Positions 47,908 through 57,645 of a stretch of 64,000 nucleotides of DNA are shown here, piece by piece (within the stretch, counting starts at the first letter, position 1; each line of letters begins with the position of its first letter). Location of the stretch: contig NZ_NOVE01000006.1 in NCBI RefSeq assembly GCF_002265625.1, forward strand, positions 49,485 through 113,484, in the 5' to 3' direction. Position numbers and translations under genes: made by a program. The notes under the pieces were generated by a model. It did no database searches. It was not told the origin of the DNA and was given only the letters and a program-made list of their open reading frames with translations. Source of the DNA: Prevotella sp. 885 (GTDB lineage Bacteria; Bacteroidota; Bacteroidia; Bacteroidales; Bacteroidaceae).

Positions 47908-49113
47908 TTAACGTATTGTCACCTGAGTGGCTCCATAACCATACTCCTGGAACGAAGCATCCTGATAACGATAGTTCTTGTAACGATAACGCAGCTCGTT
48001 CACCAAGGCATGACGGAGCACGCCTTCTCCCTTACCGTGGATGAAGACGATACGCTTGCCTTTGTTGGCCTTGTTTTCCTCAAGGATGCGACGGAAATAA
48101 TCCAGCTGATAGTTGAGGATGTCCGCATTGCCCATGCCTGCTGTGGTCTCGAGCAGTTCTTCTGCATGAAGGTCGACAACCAGCAGATCATCGTTGGAAC
48201 TCTTGGATGCCTTGGCATGTGACGAAGTATTGAGCGACTCCAGTCCCTTCAGTTTCTTATACGACACTTCGCTTGCCAATGTTCCCTGCTTCTTCTTACC
48301 TGCTTCTTCCTCTTCCTCGGTATAGACGAGCTTGTCTGCATCGATGGGCTTGAGCTGAGCCACCTCATCGTCCTTAACAATCTGATAGAGCAAAGCTGGT
48401 GACTCGAAGAACTCATTGTCCTGGAACGTGTGGAGCTTGAAGAACTTCACCTTGTCCACCTTGAACAGCACGTCGCATACAGGACGAGCTACAAAGGTCT
48501 TGTCGCGCTTAAAGGAAAGCATCTGCAAGCGGATGCGGCTTATCTCGTTAAGCTGGTCGAGTGAGAATGTCTCGAGATAGAGCTTCGTGTTAGGATCGAG
48601 TTCGCCTTCTGCTCTCAAGGTATATTCGGCGCCTTCCATACTCATATAGAGGAAGCGTACGTAATAATTACTGTCGTTTACAAGATAGCAGTCGAAGTCG
48701 GTCTTCGTAAAGTTCTTTACGTCTTTGGGCACGAATGCGTAATGCACGTTGAGCTTGTTGCCACCCTTGCGCTCCTGAACGGGAGCCTTGTATGTAACCT
48801 CACGGTCGGCAGCATCATATTCTTCCTCATAGGCTTCTGCCTCCTCATCATAAGCATTCATCTTAGCCTTTACGGACATAGAGAATGAGTCGGGGTCAGC
48901 ATTTGCAGCCTCAGCTTCTGCCCCACCCTTCTTAGCCACTACCTTGGATGACGAATATTCGTCGCCTGTACTGGTAACTACAAGGTCTGATATGGGGGTA
49001 GGAATCTGAAAGCCGTCCTCATCCTCCACAAGGGCAATGTCCTTACCCTTAAATCCTGCTATAATGCCTCCTCCAATCTCACTAAGAAACTGGACTTTAT
49101 CTCCTATCTTCAT
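47908..49113 (-). CDS. DUF2027 / Smr-domain protein
   Basis: This 401-residue protein has an N-terminal small barrel (MKIGDKVQFLSEIGGGIIAGFKGKDIALVEDEDGF), a Lys/Glu/Ala-rich linker, a middle DUF2027 beta domain and a C-terminal Smr domain (VVDLHAEEL and FIHGKGEGVLRHAL). Smr domains can nick DNA or RNA. The order is characteristic of Bacteroidetes DUF2027 proteins. A nuclease role is inferred from the Smr motifs. Confidence 0.87.
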   Translation of the reverse strand: MKIGDKVQFLSEIGGGIIAGFKGKDIALVEDEDGFQIPTPISDLVVTSTGDEYSSSKVVAKKGGAEAEAANADPDSFSMSVKAKMNAYDEEAEAYEEEYDAADREVTYKAPVQERKGGNKLNVHYAFVPKDVKNFTKTDFDCYLVNDSNYYVRFLYMSMEGAEYTLRAEGELDPNTKLYLETFSLDQLNEISRIRLQMLSFKRDKTFVARPVCDVLFKVDKVKFFKLHTFQDNEFFESPALLYQIVKDDEVAQLKPIDADKLVYTEEEEEAGKKKQGTLASEVSYKKLKGLESLNTSSHAKASKSSNDDLLVVDLHAEELLETTAGMGNADILNYQLDYFRRILEENKANKGKRIVFIHGKGEGVLRHALVNELRYRYKNYRYQDASFQEYGYGATQVTIR

Positions 49114-49166
49114 TTTTCTTACGTTTCGTTATGTTATTTATTTGTTCAGCCGCTATCTCCTTGACA

Positions 49167-50387
49167 TTACGGTATCAGCAGAGAGCTGTCACCATAGCTC
49201 AGGAAGCGGAAATCGTGTGCCAGAGCATAATCATAGATTTTGCACCAATCACCATGTACGAATGCACTTACGAGAAGCAGCAAGGTGCTCTGCGGCTGAT
49301 GGAAATTGGTTACCAGCATCTTCACAATATTATACTCATAACCTGGAGCTATGATTATCTGGGTACTGGCATGCAAAGCGCTCAACCCGTGCTTGTCAAG
49401 ATACGCCAATATGTTCTCTATTGCCTTGATGGGCGTAATGGGCTTGGCTACGGCATTCTCGTAAGGCTCCCATTGGCATACGTGGAGTTCTTCCTCGGAA
49501 AGGTCAAGAGTTTTTTCCAACTTCACACCTATATAATATAGGCTCTCAAGTGTGCGCACGCTTGTGGTGCCTACGGCTATTGCCTTAGCTTCATGACGGA
49601 TAAGCTTTTCGAGGGTCTGGCGATGAACACAAATATACTCAGTATGCATCTCATGATCCTGTATTTCCTCAGACTTGACGGGCTTGAAAGTTCCAGCGCC
49701 AACATGGAGCGTCAACTCTTCACGGTCTATTCCATGACGGTCGATGTCGGCAAGTACCTCCGGCGTGAAATGAAGACCGGCTGTCGGAGCTGCTACCGAA
49801 CCCTTTATCTTTGAGTAGACAGTCTGGTATGTGGTCTTGTCGCTTTCCTGCGTCTCACGGTTAAGGTAAGGCGGGATGGGAAGCTCGCCGACTGCATCAA
49901 GCAATTCTGCCCACGATACATCAGAAGCGTCCCATGAGAAGTCTACACGATAACTCTTATGTACGTCTTCCTTACGCTCAGCTACAAGAGTAACCTCTTT
50001 GCCCTTAACGTCGAAAGTGCGCTTCAAAGTTCCTTCCTTCCACTTCTTCAGATTGCCAATCATGCAGAGCCATGAGCAATGACCAGTGGTCTGGAACATC
50101 TGCTCATAGTCAGCTGGCATATACGGTTCGAGAAGGAATACCTCTATCAAGGCTCCTGTCTCCTTACGGAAATGAAGGCGTGCCTGAATCACCTTGGTAT
50201 TATTGAATACCATAAGAGCGCCCTTAGGAAGATATTGCGCTATATTGTGAAAAACGTCCTCCGTCACTTCTCCATGACGATAGAGCAGCAACTTGCTATT
50301 GTCACGCTTTGCAAGCGGAAACTTAGCTATGCGCTCGTCAGGAAGATTATAGTTAAAATCCTTTATTTGTATGTGTTTTGTATCCAT
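49167..50387 (-). CDS. queA: S-adenosylmethionine:tRNA ribosyltransferase-isomerase
   Basis: QueA transfers ribose from SAM to preQ1 in tRNA, giving epoxyqueuosine. This 406-residue protein has FNYNLPDERIAKFPLAKRDNSKLL, VFNNTKVIQARLHF, SVAAPTAGLHFTPEVL and TLHVGAGTFKPV, all typical. The start at 50387 is preferred because the upstream in-frame extension overlaps PAP2. Confidence 0.97.
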   Translation of the reverse strand: MDTKHIQIKDFNYNLPDERIAKFPLAKRDNSKLLLYRHGEVTEDVFHNIAQYLPKGALMVFNNTKVIQARLHFRKETGALIEVFLLEPYMPADYEQMFQTTGHCSWLCMIGNLKKWKEGTLKRTFDVKGKEVTLVAERKEDVHKSYRVDFSWDASDVSWAELLDAVGELPIPPYLNRETQESDKTTYQTVYSKIKGSVAAPTAGLHFTPEVLADIDRHGIDREELTLHVGAGTFKPVKSEEIQDHEMHTEYICVHRQTLEKLIRHEAKAIAVGTTSVRTLESLYYIGVKLEKTLDLSEEELHVCQWEPYENAVAKPITPIKAIENILAYLDKHGLSALHASTQIIIAPGYEYNIVKMLVTNFHQPQSTLLLLVSAFVHGDWCKIYDYALAHDFRFLSYGDSSLLIP

Positions 50388-50392
50388 TTTCT

Positions 50393-51091
50393 TTAGTAAA
50401 TAATAACAGCACGTATAATAGTATATATAATTGTAAGGAAGAATACCAGCTCCACTATGTCGACATCGTCCAAGCTGTAGCCCGTGGATGTGTATTGAGT
50501 TGACACATAGTTGTTGACGGACGAAAGACGCTTGTAAAGTAACGTGTAAAGCCAATAGACGAGAAAGCCTACCGCTGTTCCCCATGCCAGTCCTGTAAGG
50601 ACATCAAAGGGATAATGCAGTCCGAGGTAAATTCTCGTATATCCATTTACGAGCGACCATACCACCAACGTCGTACCCAGCACCTTGCTACGCACAAGAA
50701 GACAGAAAAATACTGCTATGGAGATGGTATTAGCCGCATGTGCCGAGAAGAAGCTATAGTCCATGCTCCTCAATCCAGAAACGAAATGTACCATTTCGCT
50801 TATCTGAGGCTCATTGCAAGGACGGGGTCTTGCCACCAAAGGCTTAACAATAATGTCTGCCGTGACATCTGCCAACAACACACAAGCTGCGGAGCATCCT
50901 ATTACCAAGAGTATCTGCGCCACTGACTCGTTGTTTTTTATGACTAGATAAAGAAGCGCCACGTAAAGTGGAACCCACGTCAAGCCATGGGTAAGACATG
51001 CCATCCACCCATCAAGGAACACCGAATCGCTACCATTGAGGAACAACAGCAATTCGCGGTCTAAATCAATTATGGTCTGAGAGTCTATCAA
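50393..51091 (-). CDS. PAP2-family membrane phosphatase
   Basis: This 232-residue protein has about six hydrophobic segments and the three PAP2 motifs: KPLVARPRP, FFSAHAAN (SGH-like; Gly replaced by Ala) and TRIYLGLHYPFD. Such enzymes dephosphorylate lipids such as undecaprenyl or phosphatidyl-glycerol phosphates. It lies 5 bp before queA. Confidence 0.88.
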   Translation of the reverse strand: MIDSQTIIDLDRELLLFLNGSDSVFLDGWMACLTHGLTWVPLYVALLYLVIKNNESVAQILLVIGCSAACVLLADVTADIIVKPLVARPRPCNEPQISEMVHFVSGLRSMDYSFFSAHAANTISIAVFFCLLVRSKVLGTTLVVWSLVNGYTRIYLGLHYPFDVLTGLAWGTAVGFLVYWLYTLLYKRLSSVNNYVSTQYTSTGYSLDDVDIVELVFFLTIIYTIIRAVIIY

Positions 51092-51133
51092 TTTACTTAT
51101 ATATTATTAAGTATTCTATTCCTTTATAAATAA

Positions 51134-53710
51134 CTAAATGATCTCCAAAGAGTTGCGCTTCAGCCAACCCTCTTTACCGTCGTCGAGCTTTACAGAATAC
51201 CAATCGGACATAGTGCGGTCTACAATCTGGACTGCAGTTCCTTCATGCACTACGACAGCATCGGCGCTACTGTCTGACGGGGTCAGCTTCACACTTGCCG
51301 ACGGAGCCACTACCACTGCTCTATCACGAGCATCGAAGTTATGCTTCTGCTGCCATGCGAACAATGTGGAGAAGACAAAGACAAAGACTGACAGCAAGGC
51401 TACGTAAAAGCCAAGCTTGCGCATCCACTCGTCACGGCCAAGCAAGAAAAGCATAGCCATACCGAGACATGCGAAGAAAGCTACGATTGACAAGCGTGCC
51501 CAAGCGTCCATGTCCATAAGATTCTGAAGCATCGTATATCCTGCAGAGAAGAAGTTCTTCTCCTGACGCTCTATCTTGTCAATAGTCTTCTCACGAACAA
51601 ACTCCAGATTGAAGGTTACGTCGCGGTCAGACGGCGAAAGACGATGTGCCTTCTCGTAAGCGATAATCGACTTGGTGATGTTTCCAAGACGATAATAGCA
51701 GTTGCCCAAGTTATAATACAACTCTACGCTCTCGCCCACTTTCAGCAAGTCAGAATAATCCTTCGAAGCCTGCAGATAATTGCCCTTGGCATATTCCTTA
51801 TCTGCGTCAACCTTGGTAATTGCAACCTTAGCAGGAGCAGCTGTTGCTGTAGTCGCAGCAAAGAGAAGCGTGATGAGAGCAAGGAGCACAGGCGCTGCCA
51901 CCTTCTTCTTAGCTGTCTTTATAGTATTCTCAATGTCCATTATTGCAATCATAGCAGATTCGTATGTCTTGTTCATGTTACCGGCAGGGTCGCCTGGCGA
52001 ATAACGCTCAAACTCGCATTCATCCAAAGCATGCACGAATTTCTCTGTTGTCTCCTTCTGCACGTTTCGTGCTTCGAAAGCCTCAACCACATTTTCGCGA
52101 GAAAGACTCTCCACTGGCATATTCATACGGTCACCAACGTAGCCCCACAAAGCACGGAGCACTTCGTCATAGAATTCGCCTGAACGGCCTGCCTTCATAA
52201 GACGGTAAGCTGTCTTAAGGCGCTTGGTTGCCACCTTTGTGGCACGCTTCTGCTTAGACGCCACGATATTGGCACTGTCGAGAGCACGCTTGCGGAACAC
52301 AACAAGAACGGCAACGAACACTACGAACGGGAGAACCAGCCAAAGCCAGTAACTACCGCTTCCCACAAACGAGGTGTAAACGCCGACCACGTCTTCGTCA
52401 CTCGTCTTTATCGGCTTAATATCCTTCGGCTGATCAGAGAAATCGTCCACGGTGGTCTTATTACCGTCACCCTTCTCAATCTTTACCTGCAAGGGCTGGG
52501 TCTTTATTGTCTTGTAGCTATTAGTAGATGTATCGTAGTAAGTAAGCGATACGGCTGGAATGGTATAGTCGCCTCGGTTGCGGGGCACGACAAGATAGTC
52601 GTAAATCATATTACCCTCTATACCGTTGGCTGTAAGCTTGGTCTTGTCAGACACCTTCGGGGCATAACGGTCGAAGTCTTTCGGGAAATCAACCACCGGC
52701 TGCTTGATAAGCTTAAGATTGCCGATTCCGCCTACTACCACACGGAGAGTAAGAGGCTCACCTTCCTTGACCGTCTTATGATTGAGCTGGGCAGAGATTG
52801 TGAAGTGTCCCACTCCACCTGAGAAGTCGACAGGGCGTTTTGGAAGCGGATCCACTTGGATGTCTATTCCAGGAGCCACAATATTGCGCTTCACCTCTAC
52901 ATAACCCGAACCACCATTAAAGAATGCTTCAAACGGGTCCACAGAATTGTTTCGCTGCACCACGATTCCCTTGAATGTGATGCTTGGTATGGAGAGCTTG
53001 CCGGTCATCTGCGGAAACATTACATACTGGCTCCATGTTACGCAACGATAATTCTTGCCGTTAACTTTCTCAAGATGGAAACTCTTCTGCTGAGGAAGCG
53101 GCACTTCCTGCGTATGGAATCCCTTCAAGTCAGGCATCTTGCCGTCCAAAGAAGTAAGGTCTACAAGAGTATAAACCTTATACGTAAGGAGTACTGGTTC
53201 CTGCTCACAAACACGACGTTTGCTGGCGCTAACCTTCACAAAGAGATCATTAGCACTAATCTTGCCTGAAGAACTCATCCTTGGCTCGGCATCTTCGTGC
53301 ATCTGCGGAGCACCATTGCCATGACGAGAGCCCGCTCCGACTTTGATGGTTACATGATGCGAAGCTATTGTCTTGCCTCCGACACGTGCCTTAGCTCCTG
53401 AGACAGTATATGTTCCTGGCTTATCGGCATATAATGTGTATGTGAATGTTATGGAAGACGAACGGCTGGTATGGCCGTTCACAATCTGATAGCTCGACTG
53501 CTGCGATGTGTACGGACCTGCTATAACCTCAAGACCGGAAGGAATGGATCCAGCCCTGAAGTCATCCACGTCGTCCGTATTGATGGTAAACGACAGTCTG
53601 AAGTTTTCTCCCGCAGACACCTTGGAAGGTGCCGACACAGAGATAACCTGCGCATTGACGGTCAATACGCACACCATTACAAAGAGAAGCAATATATATG
53701 CCTTTTTCAT
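51134..53710 (-). CDS. batD: BatD-BatE fusion protein
   Basis: This 858-residue protein starts with a signal peptide (MKKAYILLLFVMVCVLTVNA), beta-rich BatD repeats (about 25-430), a transmembrane helix near 447-467 and a cytoplasmic segment to about 600. A second signal-peptide-like stretch follows at about 600-627 (charged KKK, then PVLLALITLLF and an AxA-type end), then a TPR pair (ELYYNLGNCYYRLGN), two membrane helices (about 740-790) and an SH3 domain ending WLKRNSLEII. In related genomes batD and batE are separate genes; here they are one frame. The Bat system is an envelope complex of VWA proteins and TPR partners that supports stress and peptide export or assembly. Confidence 0.9.
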   Translation of the reverse strand: MKKAYILLLFVMVCVLTVNAQVISVSAPSKVSAGENFRLSFTINTDDVDDFRAGSIPSGLEVIAGPYTSQQSSYQIVNGHTSRSSSITFTYTLYADKPGTYTVSGAKARVGGKTIASHHVTIKVGAGSRHGNGAPQMHEDAEPRMSSSGKISANDLFVKVSASKRRVCEQEPVLLTYKVYTLVDLTSLDGKMPDLKGFHTQEVPLPQQKSFHLEKVNGKNYRCVTWSQYVMFPQMTGKLSIPSITFKGIVVQRNNSVDPFEAFFNGGSGYVEVKRNIVAPGIDIQVDPLPKRPVDFSGGVGHFTISAQLNHKTVKEGEPLTLRVVVGGIGNLKLIKQPVVDFPKDFDRYAPKVSDKTKLTANGIEGNMIYDYLVVPRNRGDYTIPAVSLTYYDTSTNSYKTIKTQPLQVKIEKGDGNKTTVDDFSDQPKDIKPIKTSDEDVVGVYTSFVGSGSYWLWLVLPFVVFVAVLVVFRKRALDSANIVASKQKRATKVATKRLKTAYRLMKAGRSGEFYDEVLRALWGYVGDRMNMPVESLSRENVVEAFEARNVQKETTEKFVHALDECEFERYSPGDPAGNMNKTYESAMIAIMDIENTIKTAKKKVAAPVLLALITLLFAATTATAAPAKVAITKVDADKEYAKGNYLQASKDYSDLLKVGESVELYYNLGNCYYRLGNITKSIIAYEKAHRLSPSDRDVTFNLEFVREKTIDKIERQEKNFFSAGYTMLQNLMDMDAWARLSIVAFFACLGMAMLFLLGRDEWMRKLGFYVALLSVFVFVFSTLFAWQQKHNFDARDRAVVVAPSASVKLTPSDSSADAVVVHEGTAVQIVDRTMSDWYSVKLDDGKEGWLKRNSLEII

Positions 53711-53768
53711 TCTATTCTTTATTCACGTTTACAGCACAAATGCCTAATATGTTATTGATTTCTTTCGT

Positions 53769-54449
53769 TTACCAGTTCTTGTCCAGCTTCTTACTCTTCT
53801 GACGCCTCATGGCTTCCTTTATGCGACGCTGCGTCTGTTGCTCGTTCTGCATGGCAGCATTAAGCAGTTGTTCGGCGTTGTCCTTACTCATACGCTCCTG
53901 GCTATTCTGCTTCTGCTGGTCATTCTTATTCTGGTTCTGATCCTTCTTGTTGTCCTCTTTCTTCTTTTCCTTGTCTTTGTTTTGTTGATTCTTCTTATTC
54001 TGATTCTTATTCTTGTTTTGATTTTTCTTCTCCAACCTCTTACACAAAGCAAGGTTATATCGCGTTTCGTCATCCGAAGGATTGTTTCGCAGACTTTCCT
54101 TATACGCCTTTATGGCATCGCCATACAGCTTGTTGCTCTGACATACATATCCGATATTATGATATATCTTTGCCTTTCTCATCCTTGCCTTCTCCACTCT
54201 TGCAGCCTTCTCAAACTGCTGAACGGCAGCCGAGTCTTTCTTCTGCATCATAAGCGCACAGCCAAGGTTGTAAAGGGCTTGAGGATTCTCAGGATTTACA
54301 GAAAGCGACTTTCTGTACTCCGCCTCAGCCTTCACAAAGTTCTGCTGGTGGAAATGTCTGTTTCCATAGCGTATAAATTGGCGGTCTGCCTGCGCCAAGG
54401 ACATTAGCGATGTCATGGCAAACAACACCAGGAATAATAATCTGTTCAT
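53769..54449 (-). CDS. batC: BatC TPR protein
   Basis: This 226-residue protein has a signal peptide (MNRLLFLVLFAMTSLMSLAQ), TPRs (KAEAEYRKSLSVNPENPQALYNLGCAL) and a low-complexity tail dominated by Lys, Asn and Gln, ending QNEQQTQRRIKEAMRRQKSKKLDKNW. The start at 54449 is preferred as it gives the signal peptide. It lies between batB and batD. Confidence 0.87.
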   Translation of the reverse strand: MNRLLFLVLFAMTSLMSLAQADRQFIRYGNRHFHQQNFVKAEAEYRKSLSVNPENPQALYNLGCALMMQKKDSAAVQQFEKAARVEKARMRKAKIYHNIGYVCQSNKLYGDAIKAYKESLRNNPSDDETRYNLALCKRLEKKNQNKNKNQNKKNQQNKDKEKKKEDNKKDQNQNKNDQQKQNSQERMSKDNAEQLLNAAMQNEQQTQRRIKEAMRRQKSKKLDKNW

Positions 54450-54468
54450 CTTCGGTTGTATTCTTATT

Positions 54469-55497
54469 TTATATTCTCCTCTTTCTAAAGAGACGCACAT
54501 TTCTCCATCGTGGATTCTTCACCTCAAGGATGCATGCATCCAAAACCAAGAACAATAAAGCCAAGAGGGCGAAAATCTGGAATTGCTCGGCGTAATTGCT
54601 GTATGTAGCACCACCTGTTTCCCCCTTCTGAAGCTTTGATAATTCTGAGTTGAGCTTTTCCTGAGCGTCGTTTGAATTGTCAACATGTATGTATGTTCCG
54701 CTTCCTGCTTTTGCCACTGCACGACACATTTCCTCGTTGAGGGCAGACATTACCACCTGACCGTTGTTGTCCTTCAGATATTCTCCTCCACCCACAGGTA
54801 TGGGAGCACCCTTAGGATCACCGACACCAAGGATAAAGACATTTATGCCTTTCTTGGCAGCGGCTTTTGCTGCCTCTTCCGCACCACCTTCATGATCTTC
54901 GCCATCGGTTATGAGGATTATGGCTCTTCCAACTTTCTGCTGTTGCGTGAAACTGCTTGCCGAAAGATTGATGGCACGAGCGATGTCGGTACCTTGAGTG
55001 GCGATAAGTGAAGGGTCAAGATTTTGTAAGAACATCTTGGCTGACACATAATCATTTGTTATCGGAAGCTGTACAAAGGCATCACCGGCAAATACCACAA
55101 TACCTATCTTGTCATCCGTGAAATGGTCAACCAGATTCTCAACAAGCATCTTGCTCTTATCCAATCGCGAAGGCACAACGTCTTGCGCCAACATTGAGTT
55201 ACTGATATCTACGGCTATAATGGTCTCGATGCCCTGTCGCTTGTCATCAGCCACCTTTGCTCCCATCTGCGGACGAGCAAGGACAACTATGATAAGCGCC
55301 ACCACTGCCATTAAAATCCAGAACTTACATGCCAGTCGAGCCGATGAGGCGTCTGGCATGAGGCTCTTCAACAATTCCTTGTCTCCTATCTTACGCAGCT
55401 TGCGATGTCGGCGCCACAAACCATAATACCTCAATACCACGAGACATGGCACGAGGCACAACAGCCAAAGATAAGAAGGGTCTTCAAACTTAAACAT
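54469..55497 (-). CDS. batB: BatB VWA-domain membrane protein
   Basis: This 342-residue protein has two N-terminal membrane helices, a von Willebrand A domain with MIDAS residues (VDISNSMLAQDVVPSRLD and GDAFVQLPIT) and a C-terminal membrane helix. VWA domains bind partners through a metal. It is adjacent to a near-identical layout gene batA. Confidence 0.92.
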   Translation of the reverse strand: MFKFEDPSYLWLLCLVPCLVVLRYYGLWRRHRKLRKIGDKELLKSLMPDASSARLACKFWILMAVVALIIVVLARPQMGAKVADDKRQGIETIIAVDISNSMLAQDVVPSRLDKSKMLVENLVDHFTDDKIGIVVFAGDAFVQLPITNDYVSAKMFLQNLDPSLIATQGTDIARAINLSASSFTQQQKVGRAIILITDGEDHEGGAEEAAKAAAKKGINVFILGVGDPKGAPIPVGGGEYLKDNNGQVVMSALNEEMCRAVAKAGSGTYIHVDNSNDAQEKLNSELSKLQKGETGGATYSNYAEQFQIFALLALLFLVLDACILEVKNPRWRNVRLFRKRRI

Positions 55498-55512
55498 GTT
55501 TAAACTATTCCT

Positions 55513-56511
55513 TTAAGGTATTCTACGTAACACAGTCACTCTGAGTAAGATTTCAGAGAGAAGAAGAACGAAAGCCGCTAATGCGAACGGCATATATGCC
55601 TCATAACGCTTTGAAAAACGCTTTACGTCCATCTTTGTTTTCTCTAACTGGTCGATGTCTTTATAAATCTGCGAAAGCTCACGGTTGTTGGTGGCGCGGT
55701 AAGCGCTACCGTCTGTAGTCGCAGCAATATCAGCCAAAGTCTTGGTATCGATTTCCACGGGCATATTGACATACTGTACACCACCCGCAACTGGTACTGG
55801 ATAAGGTGCCACCTTGTTGGTACCGACAGCAATCGTATACACTCTTATACCCATGCTCTTGGCTATCTCCGCACTTGTCATCGGTGAGATGTCGCCCATG
55901 TTATTGCTACCATCAGTAAGAAGGATTATCACCTTACTCTTAGCCTTCGAACTCTTCAGTCGCGAAACAGCATTGGCAAGTCCCATACCTATGGCAGTAC
56001 CGTCGGAAATGATGCCACGCGCAGCAATATCCGTACGCACTGATCCCAACAAGCTCAAGAGCGAGGCATGGTCGGTAGTCATAGGACATTGCGTGAACGA
56101 CTCTCCGGCAAATATGGTCAGACCTATGTTGTCATTGGGACGTCCGGCAATAAACTCAGCAGCTACACTCTTCGCTGCCTCCAGACGGTTGGGCTTTAGG
56201 TCCTCAGCCAACATTGAAGTCGATACGTCCATAGCCATCATTATGTCTATGCCCTCCACCGACTTGTTGTCCCAAGCGTTATGGGTTTGCGGACGTGCCA
56301 ACACGCATACCAATGCCACAAAGCAAAGGCATCGCAACACTATCGGCAAATGCACAATCCTTTGACGCCAGCTCTTCGGTGCAAAGCGGTAAGCCTCTGT
56401 GCTCGAAACACGCATAGTTGGTTCGCTCTTCTTACGGAAAAGCAGAAACCAGACAACGTAGGGCACAAGCAGCAAGAGAAGTGCGAAGTATTCTTTATTA
56501 GCAAATTCCAT
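55513..56511 (-). CDS. batA: BatA VWA-domain membrane protein
   Basis: This 332-residue protein has two N-terminal hydrophobic segments (YFALLLLLVPYVVWFLLFR), the MIDAS site MDVSTSMLAEDLKPNR with TDGSNN, and a C-terminal membrane helix. It lies 16 bp before batB and is clearly its paralog. Confidence 0.92.
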   Translation of the reverse strand: MEFANKEYFALLLLLVPYVVWFLLFRKKSEPTMRVSSTEAYRFAPKSWRQRIVHLPIVLRCLCFVALVCVLARPQTHNAWDNKSVEGIDIMMAMDVSTSMLAEDLKPNRLEAAKSVAAEFIAGRPNDNIGLTIFAGESFTQCPMTTDHASLLSLLGSVRTDIAARGIISDGTAIGMGLANAVSRLKSSKAKSKVIILLTDGSNNMGDISPMTSAEIAKSMGIRVYTIAVGTNKVAPYPVPVAGGVQYVNMPVEIDTKTLADIAATTDGSAYRATNNRELSQIYKDIDQLEKTKMDVKRFSKRYEAYMPFALAAFVLLLSEILLRVTVLRRIP

Positions 56512-56555
56512 TATTTCCTTTTTCTTACATATCCATATTCTTATGCATCATCCTG

Positions 56556-57629
56556 CTAAAGTGTAAGCAGGTATACATGATAAGCAATATATATCACGAG
56601 AACTGTTGCCAAAATCGCACAACACCATATTAATGTCTTGATGGTTATGCGGTTCTTTCGTGTCTTGATGTCATCGTCGCTCAGCTTCGGCACGATGCGC
56701 TCCTCCTGCGGTTGTTCGTCATGCTTGGTCTGGTCGATGTATTGTATGGCATTCACGAGGTTCATATCCTTCTCACCCAAAAGCGATGAATACTTGGCAA
56801 ACTTCACGAGGTCTGCGGTAGCAAAAAGCTCACGCAATTCGTCTATCATCGTATTGTCACCAGCCGTCTTCAACTGTTCGATTATCTCCGAGCTGGTCAT
56901 CTCCATGGCATTGAATCCGAAGCGTTCTCTGATATACTTTCTCAACGTATCGGTCAAGTGTGTATAATACAGCTTCTGCTCCTCTGCCGTATTGAAGCTC
57001 TCACTCTTGAGGCGTGTCATCTCATTAAGGGCTTTCTGATGTGCAGGTATCTTCTTCACCACACGTACTCTCACCACGATGGGCTTGTTCTGCTTAAGAC
57101 GCAGAATAAGATAAGCGAGGAAGGCTGACACAAGCATCACCAATACTCCAAGCCAGTAGAGCGGACTCCATTCTGACCACATGAAAGGGTTGTCCTGTAC
57201 ATCCTTAGGAGGAAAGAACTTTTCGGGATGAAGCGTGTCCACCTCACATTCCAGCACCTTAAGCGCCAGCTGATTGGAAGCATACACCTTGCCGTCCACC
57301 TTTACCTTCATACCCGGAATGGCATACAGTTTTCCGTCGAAGCTTGTAAGAGTGAATGTCTTGCTGACAGTAAGCTGGTCGTCTGACTCAGATCGATTCT
57401 CAGGACTTGTCTCCACTACTTCCACTCCAGGCACCATCTGCTGGGCACGCTTAAAACGCGGGAAGGCAACATTGGCTCCCTTGCGTGCCGTAACCTCTAC
57501 CGTCAGGTGAGCCTGCTGTCCTATAAGGATTGACACAGAGTCAATCTTCGACACCACGCTTGCCTGTTGTGCAGCGGCAGCAACAAAGGAGAATACCAAT
57601 ATGTATGATAATAATAGTAAGCGTCTCAT
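56556..57629 (-). CDS. Bat-operon membrane protein of unknown function
   Basis: This 357-residue protein has a signal peptide (MRRLLLLSYILVFSFVAAAA), a beta-rich extracytoplasmic region resembling a BatD repeat, a membrane helix (SPLYWLGVLVMLVSAFLAYLIL), a cytoplasmic helical part (RKYIRERFGFNAMEMTSSEIIEQL) and a final membrane helix. It occupies the position between DUF58 and batA seen in related operons. Function not assigned. Confidence 0.8.
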   Translation of the reverse strand: MRRLLLLSYILVFSFVAAAAQQASVVSKIDSVSILIGQQAHLTVEVTARKGANVAFPRFKRAQQMVPGVEVVETSPENRSESDDQLTVSKTFTLTSFDGKLYAIPGMKVKVDGKVYASNQLALKVLECEVDTLHPEKFFPPKDVQDNPFMWSEWSPLYWLGVLVMLVSAFLAYLILRLKQNKPIVVRVRVVKKIPAHQKALNEMTRLKSESFNTAEEQKLYYTHLTDTLRKYIRERFGFNAMEMTSSEIIEQLKTAGDNTMIDELRELFATADLVKFAKYSSLLGEKDMNLVNAIQYIDQTKHDEQPQEERIVPKLSDDDIKTRKNRITIKTLIWCCAILATVLVIYIAYHVYLLTL

Positions 57630-57645
57630 TACATCATGCGTTTTG

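Noticed and set aside
53900..54030. Lys/Asn/Gln-rich tract in batC as a possible assembly artefact
   Set aside because: The frame stays open and such tails are usual in BatC proteins.
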